Below, in pieces: positions 1 to 5,180 of a DNA stretch of 5,180 nt. The notes under the pieces were generated by a model. That model worked only from the letters and a program-made list of their open reading frames with translations. It had not been told where the DNA came from and searched no databases. Source of the DNA: Actinomycetes bacterium (GTDB lineage: Bacteria > Actinomycetota > Thermoleophilia > BMS3ABIN01); NCBI GenBank assembly GCA_021790075.1, contig JAJYIN010000149.1, forward strand, positions 1 through 5,180, written 5' to 3'. Within the stretch, counting starts at the first letter, position 1. Each line of letters begins with the position of its first letter. Position numbers and translations under genes: made by a program.

Positions 1-293
1 CAACTCTCCAGGGAAAACAGGGGAATCCCTTCCCGGCGCATGCCGGAAGCCATGTCGGGCCAGGGGCAGTAGGCGCGCTCAGCCCAGGCGCCGGTCTGCC
101 CGTTTATGAGCGAATAGAGGATCTGGACGGCCTGGTTGGCGGTGCCGATCTCGTAGACATCCGGGTAGCTGAAGATGATCCGGCTGGTATAGTCTTCCTT
201 TACCGTACTGCCGACTTCACCGCCGATGTAGCGGGCGGGCTTTTCCACCCCCGGCAGCAGGGATTCGATTTTTGTCTCGATGGACTCGGGCAA
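1..293 (-). CDS. B12-binding radical SAM protein, TIGR03960 type (N-terminal fragment)
   Basis: This is the N-terminal 97 residues of a gene that runs off the left edge. Reading from a TTG at 293-291, the protein shows a basic/acidic lead helix, then KPARYIGGE (residues 18-26), FSYPDVYEIG (41-50), QILY (57-60), AERAYCPWPDM (71-81) and GIPLFSLES (89-97). This order of motifs is what I recognise at the start of TIGR03960 proteins, where the region leads into a cobalamin-binding-like domain followed by the radical SAM core. The CxxxCxxC iron-sulfur motif would lie off the window, so catalytic competence cannot be judged. The substrate of the family is unknown to me; many members are encoded beside, or fused to, TIGR03936 (DUF2344). 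The TTG start is chosen because relatives begin just ahead of a LLPxVxKPARYIG stretch and no ATG lies upstream before the in-frame TAG. A GTG at 248-246 is a poorer alternative because it would cut off most of that lead. It follows the DUF697 gene by 6 bp in the same frame. Confidence 0.85.
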   Translation of the reverse strand, partial: MPESIETKIESLLPGVEKPARYIGGEVGSTVKEDYTSRIIFSYPDVYEIGTANQAVQILYSLINGQTGAWAERAYCPWPDMASGMRREGIPLFSLES

Positions 294-295
294 TA

Positions 296-301
296 CCCTC
301 T
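296..301 (-). promoter_or_regulatory. Possible ribosome binding site for the radical SAM gene
   Basis: AGAGGG on the minus strand overlaps the TAG stop of the preceding gene and lies only 2 nt from the TTG start. That spacing is shorter than ideal, so initiation probably relies on ribosomes terminating on the DUF697 gene just upstream (coupling). This is a weak site and is listed because it bears on the start choice. Confidence 0.35.
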
Positions 302-1202
302 AGCCGCGGAGCTTTTTGACCTTCTCGACCAGCGGCGCCAGCCTTGACGGCGTCAGCCGCGCCGAGCCGTCGAAATAAGCCTTGGCGGTGCGTCCCAGGG
401 CCTGGGTGCCGCTGTAGGCTACCCCGCCCTTGATGGCCCAGCCCGGCCCCGGCAGCAGGTCCAGCGCCTGGCGGGCGGCAGCCCGGAGGCCAAAACCGGT
501 CCCCACCACGCCCAGCAGTTCCAGGGCGCGCTCGGTGCCGACCGGCTCGCCATGAGCGGCGGCGATGCGCAGCACCATCCTGGCTTCATTGAGCGTCATC
601 ACCGGCATGTCGGCGCCGGGGAGAAAGAAGAGGACTCCCACGACGGCGTTCTGCCTGGCGGTCTGCCGGATAACGCGGTTGCAGGTTTCTTCCCGCAAAG
701 CAGGAAGGTGTGAGGCCAGGGCGACAGCGCCATCGCCGGTGGCGTCCACCAACGCTTCGGCAAGGACATCAGCCGGAGGCCGCCCGTCCGGGGCGATGCC
801 GACAACCCTCTGCGGCCCCACGCCTACGTCCGGCAGGGAGATCTGGACACCGGGCGCTTCCGTAAGCACCAGCACCACTGGGACACCGGCGTCACGGGCC
901 TGGACCATCCCGCTCTTGAGCCCGTTGCCCACAAGCTCGCCGCCGGCCGCCACCACAACCGCCGCCCCCACGGAACCGTTATTGCCCAGGGGCATCCGGA
1001 ACTCGCCGGCGCCGTAAGTGACCGTTTCCACAAGGTAATGTGCTTTCTCCGGGGCGGCTCCCTCGGTGATGGTTTCCCGCACGGCCGCCACGGCCTCGGC
1101 GTCGGAGCCAAGCACCAGCAGGCGGCGGGCGCCTTCCATCAGGGACTGCACCTCGCCGACCAGTGAAACTATTTTTCTCGGACTAAGCGGCAGCTTGCGC
1201 AC
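300..1202 (-). CDS. DUF697-family protein with a degenerate GTPase-like N-terminal half
   Basis: This is a 300-residue protein of unknown function. Residues about 170-280 match what I know of DUF697, a domain often found C-terminal to small GTPases. Visible signatures are RQTARQNAVVGV (179-190), LPGADMPVMTLNEARMVLRIAA (194-215), GTGFGLRAAARQ (234-245) and LLPGPGWAIKGGVAYSGTQALG (249-270). The hydrophobic, Gly/Ala-rich segments at 185-203 and 232-267 could associate with the membrane. The N-terminal half alternates strands and helices like a Rossmann or GTPase fold: RRLLVLGSD (26-34), AVVVAAGG (81-88), GVPVVLVLTEAPG (106-118), VVGIAPDG (133-140). However, there is no GxxxxGK[ST] P-loop and no [NT]KxD, with TEAP standing at the NKxD place, so GTP binding is unlikely as written. 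The GTG start is set by a strong AGGAGGT seven nt upstream inside rodA; the gene overlaps rodA by 20 bp. Its place between rodA and the radical SAM gene suggests co-expression with the wall elongation machinery, but a role there is only inference. Confidence 0.75.
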   Translation of the reverse strand: MRKLPLSPRKIVSLVGEVQSLMEGARRLLVLGSDAEAVAAVRETITEGAAPEKAHYLVETVTYGAGEFRMPLGNNGSVGAAVVVAAGGELVGNGLKSGMVQARDAGVPVVLVLTEAPGVQISLPDVGVGPQRVVGIAPDGRPPADVLAEALVDATGDGAVALASHLPALREETCNRVIRQTARQNAVVGVLFFLPGADMPVMTLNEARMVLRIAAAHGEPVGTERALELLGVVGTGFGLRAAARQALDLLPGPGWAIKGGVAYSGTQALGRTAKAYFDGSARLTPSRLAPLVEKVKKLRG

Positions 1203-2343
1203 GCCTGTACCTCCTGTCGCCGATCAGGCGGCTGCGAACGTGGATGCTTTCCAGCAGGCCGATCGCAACCAGGTTGGAAACCATGGAGCTGCCCCCGTAG
1301 CTAAGGAAGGGGAGCGGAATGCCGGTAATCGGCATGATGCCGATGGTCATGCCTATGTTAACAAAAATCTGGAACAACAGCATGGCCACGATGCCGCCGG
1401 CCACCAGGCTGCCAAACAGGCTCTCGGAGATGATGGCGATGCGCACCCCCCGCCAGATCACCAGCAGATACAGGGCCAGCAGCAGGGCGGCGCCCACAAA
1501 GCCGAGTTCTTCCCCCAACACGGAAAAAATGAAATCGGTGTGATGCTCCGGCAAGAAATTGAGCTGTGTCTGGGTGCCGTTGAAGAGCCCGGTGCCGGTA
1601 AGCAGGCCGGAGCCGATGGCGATCTTCGATTGCAGCAGGTGGTAGCCGGAGCCGCCCGGATCCTGATCGGGATGGAGGAAAACCAGCAACCGGTCGACCT
1701 GGTACTGCTTGAGCAGATGGATGCCGGCCAGCGGCAGCACCTCCATCACCATCACCACGGCGGCGCCAAAAGCGGCGCCGATCGCGGCGAAGTGGAGCCA
1801 GCGGGTGCCGTAGACGAACAGCAGCGCCAGGGTCACCGCCACCAGCACCAGGGTAGTGCCAAAATCAGGCTGCAGGAATACCAGCACCGCCGGCAGCGCC
1901 GCCAGGCCCAGGGTCATCATGGTAGTCTGCGCTTCCAGGTCGCCGCGCTGCCGGTCGGCCAGAAAACCCGCGACCACCAGGATCATGACCACCTTGGCCA
2001 GCTCGGAAGGCTGCAGGTTGAAGTAGCCCAGAGAGATCCAGCGCTGGCCGCCCATTGCGGTCGTCCCAATGAAGAAGACGATCAGGATCAACCCCAGGAT
2101 GCCCGCATACATGTAGTTCCGGTAGGCCCTGAAACCCCGGAAATCCACGAAAGTCGCCACCGCCATGAGCACGGCGCCGATGATGGCGGCGATTCCCTGC
2201 ATCTTCACATAATAATAAGGGCTGGGCAGATTGGGGTCGGAGTGGGTGGCGCTGTAGATGACCACCAGTCCGTAGACGACTAGGCCCAGGACCGCCGCCA
2301 GCAGCCCGTAGTCAAAATGCCTTAAATACGTGCGAATCTCCAC
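1183..2343 (-). CDS. rodA: Rod-shape-determining SEDS glycan polymerase RodA
   Basis: Multi-pass membrane peptidoglycan glycosyltransferase of the SEDS (FtsW/RodA/SpoVE) family. It polymerises lipid II into glycan strands for lateral wall growth, working as a complex with PBP2. At 386 residues it has normal RodA length. Family landmarks in order: RWI (101-103), QPSELAK (111-117), QPDFGT (158-163), the extracellular loop LLVFLHPDQDPGGSGYHLLQS (219-239), GTQTQLNFLPEHHTDFIF (256-273) and PITGIPLPFLSYGGSS (338-353). Asp270 in the HTDFIF motif is the expected catalytic aspartate (compare E. coli RodA Asp262). About ten hydrophobic segments fit the SEDS fold. It is called RodA rather than FtsW because it directly follows mrdA, with a 6 bp gap. 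The GTG start at 2343-2341 gives a typical RLRRFD-like N-terminus (YLRHFDYGLL), though the Shine-Dalgarno is weak, which suggests coupling to mrdA. The C-terminal tail (RRYRRAQAAA) is short and basic, as expected for the cytoplasmic end. Confidence 0.96.
   Translation of the reverse strand: MEIRTYLRHFDYGLLAAVLGLVVYGLVVIYSATHSDPNLPSPYYYVKMQGIAAIIGAVLMAVATFVDFRGFRAYRNYMYAGILGLILIVFFIGTTAMGGQRWISLGYFNLQPSELAKVVMILVVAGFLADRQRGDLEAQTTMMTLGLAALPAVLVFLQPDFGTTLVLVAVTLALLFVYGTRWLHFAAIGAAFGAAVVMVMEVLPLAGIHLLKQYQVDRLLVFLHPDQDPGGSGYHLLQSKIAIGSGLLTGTGLFNGTQTQLNFLPEHHTDFIFSVLGEELGFVGAALLLALYLLVIWRGVRIAIISESLFGSLVAGGIVAMLLFQIFVNIGMTIGIMPITGIPLPFLSYGGSSMVSNLVAIGLLESIHVRSRLIGDRRYRRAQAAA
1209..1215 (-). promoter_or_regulatory. 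Strong Shine-Dalgarno for the DUF697 gene, inside the rodA 3' end
   Basis: AGGAGGT on the minus strand, with about 6-7 nt to the GTG at 1202-1200. It is the best ribosome binding site in the window and it fixes the start of the 300-residue gene. It lies within rodA codons for the Arg/Tyr-rich C-terminus, so translation of the two genes is likely coupled. Confidence 0.8.
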
Positions 2344-2349
2344 GCCTGC

Positions 2350-4269
2350 TCACCCGCCTGTCGGAGCCGTGGTTGTAGTGGTGGTTCCGGTCGCCGCCGG
2401 CGGCTGGGCTTGCGGGAACAGGGCCTCCATGATCTTCTTGACGGCCGGCGCCGCCGAGGTGCTGCCGCCGCCGCCCTGCTCGATCTGCACAACAACCACA
2501 TATTTGGGATCGTTGGCGGGCGCGTAGGCGGCGTACCAGGCATAGTCGGCTTTGCCCGCCACCTGGGCGGTGCCGCTCTTGCCGGCAATGACCGGCTGGA
2601 AGCCGGCAAAGACGCTGCCGATGGCTGACCCCGGCTGCGCCGCCCCGATCAGCGCCTGCTGGACCAGGCGCATGTTGTCCGGCGAGATGGGCAGGTCCGA
2701 CTCCACTTCCGGCTGCCATTCCTTGATAGTCTCATTGGTGACCGGGTCCGTAACCCGGAGCCCGATGTGCGGTTTCATGATCCGGCCGTTGTTGGCGATG
2801 GCTGAATAGACCATCGCCATCTGCATCGGCGTGGCCAACACGTCGCCCTGTCCGATGGCCATGTTGACGCTGTTGCCGGGCAGCCACATCTTGTCGATTG
2901 CGGTCTGGCCGACCTGCTGCTTCCATTGGGGATCGGGCACCCGCCCCTTCGCCTCCCCGGGCAGGTCGATGCCGGTGGGACTCCCGAGACCCATCAGCCG
3001 CGCCCACTTTTGCAGACCCTGATTATTGTTGTTGTTGTAGAACCGGTAACCCACTTCGTAAAAATAGGTGTCGCAGGACATGACGATCGCCCGGTGCAGG
3101 TCGACGATGCCGAGGGCGGACCAGTCGTGGAAGACTACTGTGGGATCTCCGGGAACGTGCCAGGTGCCGGTACTATTGACGGTTTCGCTCGGCGTGATCA
3201 TCCCTTCCTGGAGCCCGGCGAAGGTGCTGATCACCTTGAAAGTGGAACCGGGCGGATACTGCCCCTGGATGGCCCGGTTCAGCAGCGGGTCGCCCGCCGC
3301 GGGGTCGGTCAGCTGCTGGTACTGCGCCGTGCTCATGCCTCCCACCCAGACCGACGGATCATAATTAGGCATGCTGGCCATGGCCAGCACTTCACCGGTC
3401 TTCGGGTCCATGACGATGGCGGAGCCGGCGTTGGCGGGGTAGTGTTTGGAGCGGGCCAGGTCGATGCCGTAACGGAGAGCATCCTCCGTGGCTTTCTGGA
3501 TGCGGCTGTCAATGGTGAGGACGACGTTCTTGCCCGGCTGGGCCATGACGCTCGACAGCTCCTGTTTCGGCTTGCCGCTGGCGTCCACTTCGACCTGCTG
3601 GCCGCCGTCGACGCCCTTGAGCCAGTAATCGAACTGGTACTCGGCGCCGTCCTGGCCGATCTCGTCGCCTGCCTTGTAGCCGTCCTGGTACCGCGGCTCC
3701 TTGAGCTCCTTCTCGTCTATCTGGCCCACATGCCCCAGCACGTGCGCCGCTTCGCTGCCCTGGGGATAGCTCCTGAGCGGATATTTCTTGATGTCGACGC
3801 CGGGGAAATAGAGCGGCGTCCGCTCGATCAGGTAGCTCTTCATCTCCGGGGTGATGTCCTTCTTCACTACCACGGATGTGTAAGTATCGTTCTTGTGGGC
3901 GTCAAGCTGCTTCTGGATATCTTCCGGCGACACCTGGATCACCTGGCTGAGGGCGGCGATCTCCTGTTGCGGGTTCTTCATTGCCGGCGGGAAGACAGTT
4001 ACCGCCAGCCCTGCCCGGTTCTCCACCAGCGGTTGCTGGTTGCGGTCAACAATGATCCCCCGCGGCGCCTCCTCGGGTACGAAGCGCACCCGGTTGTTCT
4101 CCGCCATGGCGGTGTATTCGTTGCCGGAGATGACCTGCAGGAACCAGATGCGGAAAATGAGGATGCCGAAAAGCAGCAGCGCCCCCACCCCCATGAGCCC
4201 GGCCCGCAGGGCCACGGACGGCAGCTGCCTGTTTTTCTTACTACGGCTGTTACTGAGTACGGAAGGCAT
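2350..4269 (-). CDS. mrdA: Penicillin-binding protein 2, elongasome transpeptidase
   Basis: Class B penicillin-binding protein that crosslinks the glycan made by RodA during cell elongation. At 639 residues it is close to the E. coli PBP2 length (633). Layout: a short basic cytoplasmic N-terminus (SRSKKNRQ, 8-15), one membrane anchor at about 22-47, the pedestal or dimerisation region opening with APRGIIVDRNQQPLVENRAG (68-87), a linker with GHVGQIDEKEL (179-189), and the transpeptidase domain from about 245. The catalytic motifs are complete: STFK with nucleophile Ser342 and Lys345, SCD at 398-400 (the S-x-D form usual in PBP2), and KSGTAQV at 564-570. MGLGSPTGIDLPGE (426-439) and NMAIGQGDVLATPMQMA (469-485) are also typical of the family. 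Oddities are a run of five Asn (412-416) and a Thr-rich C-terminal tail (628-636, then PTGG). The ATG start lies 21 bp after mreD and has only a weak upstream purine stretch. The pairing with rodA, 6 bp downstream, supports PBP2 rather than the division enzyme FtsI. Confidence 0.98.
   Translation of the reverse strand: MPSVLSNSRSKKNRQLPSVALRAGLMGVGALLLFGILIFRIWFLQVISGNEYTAMAENNRVRFVPEEAPRGIIVDRNQQPLVENRAGLAVTVFPPAMKNPQQEIAALSQVIQVSPEDIQKQLDAHKNDTYTSVVVKKDITPEMKSYLIERTPLYFPGVDIKKYPLRSYPQGSEAAHVLGHVGQIDEKELKEPRYQDGYKAGDEIGQDGAEYQFDYWLKGVDGGQQVEVDASGKPKQELSSVMAQPGKNVVLTIDSRIQKATEDALRYGIDLARSKHYPANAGSAIVMDPKTGEVLAMASMPNYDPSVWVGGMSTAQYQQLTDPAAGDPLLNRAIQGQYPPGSTFKVISTFAGLQEGMITPSETVNSTGTWHVPGDPTVVFHDWSALGIVDLHRAIVMSCDTYFYEVGYRFYNNNNNQGLQKWARLMGLGSPTGIDLPGEAKGRVPDPQWKQQVGQTAIDKMWLPGNSVNMAIGQGDVLATPMQMAMVYSAIANNGRIMKPHIGLRVTDPVTNETIKEWQPEVESDLPISPDNMRLVQQALIGAAQPGSAIGSVFAGFQPVIAGKSGTAQVAGKADYAWYAAYAPANDPKYVVVVQIEQGGGGSTSAAPAVKKIMEALFPQAQPPAATGTTTTTTAPTGG
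3022..3036 (-). repeat. Short trinucleotide run coding for five asparagines in PBP2
   Basis: Read on the minus strand, this is three AAC codons followed by two AAT codons, encoding Asn412-Asn416. It lies just after the SCD motif and the YEVGYRF helix, in a loop before the GLQKWARLMG segment. It is a minor in-frame microsatellite; loss or gain of a unit would change loop length without shifting the frame. Confidence 0.7.
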
Positions 4270-4290
4270 TTGAAATAAGCCTGCTTTCCC

Positions 4291-4887
4291 TTATTGCTTG
4301 GCAGTAAACACGTTTTCCCGGTTGTCGTTGCCCAGCCACCAGCGGCAGACGGCATAAACCGGCGCCGCCAGCAGGCCGTTGAGAAAAGCCGTTGGCAGTA
4401 CCACTCTGAGCAACACGAAGCCCACCGATGCTTCCACGCCCAGCAGGAACATGATCATGGCGTAGAGCAACTGGACCATGAGTGAGAAGATAAACACAAT
4501 CAGCAGCGGCGGGAACCAGGAGGCCGGGTCGACCCTTTCAGCGAGGCGGCCGCTGAAATATCCCGACAGCGTGAACAGGAATGAGGAGATGCCCATCGTC
4601 TGCACCAGAGAGATGTCGATGAGCAAACCGGTGGAAAAACCGACCACGGCGCCCCAGAGCGGTCCCCGCATCATGGCCAGGCAGATGACCACCACCAGGG
4701 TGGCGTCGGGCCTGGCCCCCAGCACTGTCAGATACGGGGCGACCGTCGTCTGCAGCACGACCGCCAGCAGGATGACGGCCACCACCTTGAGCATGGACAG
4801 CGGCGTCTCCTGAACGGCGGCGGGAGCAGCCCCGTCCTCCGGCTGTGACAGCACACGGGTGCGCCTGAGATTCCGGGTCCTGGCCAT
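4291..4887 (-). CDS. mreD: Rod-shape-determining membrane protein MreD
   Basis: Integral membrane partner of MreC in the MreBCD complex that directs lateral wall synthesis. From the ATG at 4887 it has 198 residues, a little longer than the usual 160-180. An Arg-rich, then Pro/Ala-rich N-terminal extension of about 30 residues precedes membrane segment 1 (about 33-52). Further hydrophobic segments lie at about 62-75, 77-96, 100-112, 126-149 and 155-184. The MreD signature is clear: ARPDATLVVVICLAMMRGP (58-76), then GAVVGFSTGLLIDI (79-92), GISSFLFTLSGYFSGRL (99-115) and a terminal VYAVCRWWLG (177-186). Position between mreC and mrdA confirms the call. The start is a choice: ATG 4887 sits one base after the mreC TAA and has a G-rich GGGGGTGG eight nt upstream. 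An in-frame GTG at 4899-4897 would add MAAK and overlap mreC by 11 bp, but it has no ribosome binding site at good spacing. Confidence 0.92.
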   Translation of the reverse strand: MARTRNLRRTRVLSQPEDGAAPAAVQETPLSMLKVVAVILLAVVLQTTVAPYLTVLGARPDATLVVVICLAMMRGPLWGAVVGFSTGLLIDISLVQTMGISSFLFTLSGYFSGRLAERVDPASWFPPLLIVFIFSLMVQLLYAMIMFLLGVEASVGFVLLRVVLPTAFLNGLLAAPVYAVCRWWLGNDNRENVFTAKQ

Positions 4888-4888
4888 T

Positions 4889-5180
4889 TTAGCCGCCACC
4901 CCCGATGATGGGCGGCTGGTCCGACCCGGCCGGAGGTATCATCACCATCACTTCCTCCAGGCTGCTGAAATCGACAAAGGGAGTGATGGAGATGCTCTTG
5001 AAGTACTCCACTTCCTGATCAGACACCTCGTCAACCACGCCGATGGGTACGCCTTTGACAAACAGCTTGCCTGTGCCCGATGTAACCACGACGTCGTTCT
5101 TGGACACCTTCTGGTTCTTGTCGACGAAGTCCATCTCCAGCTGGCCGTTGATGCTGCCGATCACCGTCCCCTGCGACGAA
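4889..5180 (-). CDS. mreC: Rod-shape-determining protein MreC (C-terminal fragment)
   Basis: The last 96 residues of MreC; the gene starts beyond the right edge and the frame stays open to base 5180. MreC is a bitopic membrane protein whose periplasmic or extracytoplasmic beta-barrel domains bind PBP2 and help activate the RodA-PBP2 synthase. The visible part is the second beta domain: SSQGTVIGSING at the edge, QLEMDFVDKNQKV, NDVVVTSGTGKLFVKGVPIG and VVDEVSDQEVEYFKSISITP, then DFSSLEEVMVMI. The DxVVTSG...KGxPIGxV pattern is the MreC hallmark. Family members usually read GDxVVTSG with a Pro before the KG; here the residues are Asn-Asp and Val, which are mild changes. The end is a short Pro/Gly-rich tail (IPPAGSDQPPIIGGGG). 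The TAA at 4891-4889 is separated by one base from the mreD ATG. The coiled coil and membrane anchor cannot be assessed because they are off the window. Confidence 0.92.
   Translation of the reverse strand, partial: SSQGTVIGSINGQLEMDFVDKNQKVSKNDVVVTSGTGKLFVKGVPIGVVDEVSDQEVEYFKSISITPFVDFSSLEEVMVMIPPAGSDQPPIIGGGG
4896..4903 (-). promoter_or_regulatory. Likely Shine-Dalgarno of mreD, inside the mreC 3' end
   Basis: GGGGGTGG on the minus strand, 8 nt before the ATG at 4887-4885. It also encodes the terminal glycine run of MreC. It favours the ATG start over the GTG at 4899-4897, which overlaps this same stretch, and implies coupled translation of mreC and mreD. Confidence 0.5.

Noticed and set aside
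1066..2283. A 405-codon open frame on the plus strand with a His-rich stretch
   Set aside because: It lies antisense to rodA and the DUF697 gene. Its composition (Gln/His/Asp-rich, HHHHH from the MVMVM codons of RodA) is what the complement of a hydrophobic GC-rich gene gives, and it matches no family.
2393..2404. Perfect 12 bp palindrome GCCGCCGGCGGC near the mrdA 3' end
   Set aside because: It falls inside the coding sequence for the Pro/Ala tail and has no loop or T-run. GC-rich Ala/Pro codons produce such palindromes by chance, so it is not supported as a terminator.
2312..2719. Shorter minus-strand frames overlapping mrdA and the rodA start
   Set aside because: They are out-of-frame readings of mrdA, rich in Arg, Gly and Ala, with no family signature. 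They would conflict with the tight mrdA-rodA junction.
2926..4278. A 450-codon open frame on the plus strand
   Set aside because: It is the antisense shadow of mrdA, created by codon bias. The minus-strand frame has complete PBP2 motifs and this one has no recognisable domain.
4270..4290. Possible internal promoter in the 21 bp mreD-mrdA gap
   Set aside because: This is the largest gap in the window and is somewhat AT-rich, but it is too short for a full promoter and no convincing -35/-10 pair could be placed around it.

Overview
This window holds the second half of a cell-elongation (elongasome) operon, all on the minus strand. In transcription order, from the right end to the left, it contains: the C-terminal end of mreC, mreD, mrdA (class B penicillin-binding protein 2), rodA (SEDS glycan polymerase), a 300-residue DUF697-type protein of unknown role, and the N-terminal third or less of a B12-binding radical SAM protein of the TIGR03960 type. 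Both outer genes run off the window. No tRNA, rRNA, CRISPR, insertion sequence or attachment site was seen, and no promoter or hairpin terminator could be supported.

The genes are packed tightly. mreC and mreD are 1 bp apart (or overlap by 11 bp, depending on the mreD start). mreD and mrdA are 21 bp apart and mrdA and rodA 6 bp apart. rodA overlaps the DUF697 gene by 20 bp. The DUF697 gene and the radical SAM gene are 6 bp apart and in the same frame. This points to one transcript with translational coupling; any promoter should lie beyond the right edge, probably before mreB or mreC. No gene-free stretch exceeds 21 bp.

How the genes work together: MreC and MreD are membrane parts of the MreBCD rod complex that link cytoplasmic MreB filaments to wall synthesis. 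RodA polymerises lipid II into glycan strands and PBP2 crosslinks them, so together they form the core synthase of lateral wall growth. The two downstream genes have no established wall role. TIGR03960-type radical SAM genes often sit after mre/mrd/rodA clusters and before TIGR03936, rng and rplU-rpmA in Gram-positive lineages (from memory of genome neighbourhoods, not checked).

Organism: the DNA is GC-rich with strong G/C third-position bias, which also creates long antisense shadow frames. GTG and TTG starts are used, PBP2 has a Thr-rich tail, and a DUF697 protein sits between rodA and the radical SAM gene. This suggests a rod-shaped, GC-rich Gram-positive-type bacterium, perhaps a deep, uncultured or anaerobic actinobacterial lineage (Coriobacteriia, Thermoleophilia or Geothermincolia relatives), with a Moorella-like Firmicute as an alternative. 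That placement is inference. The most unusual items are the DUF697 protein, whose N-terminal half looks like a GTPase fold without its nucleotide-binding motifs, and a PBP2 that seems to lack the zinc-site residues described in proteobacterial PBP2.
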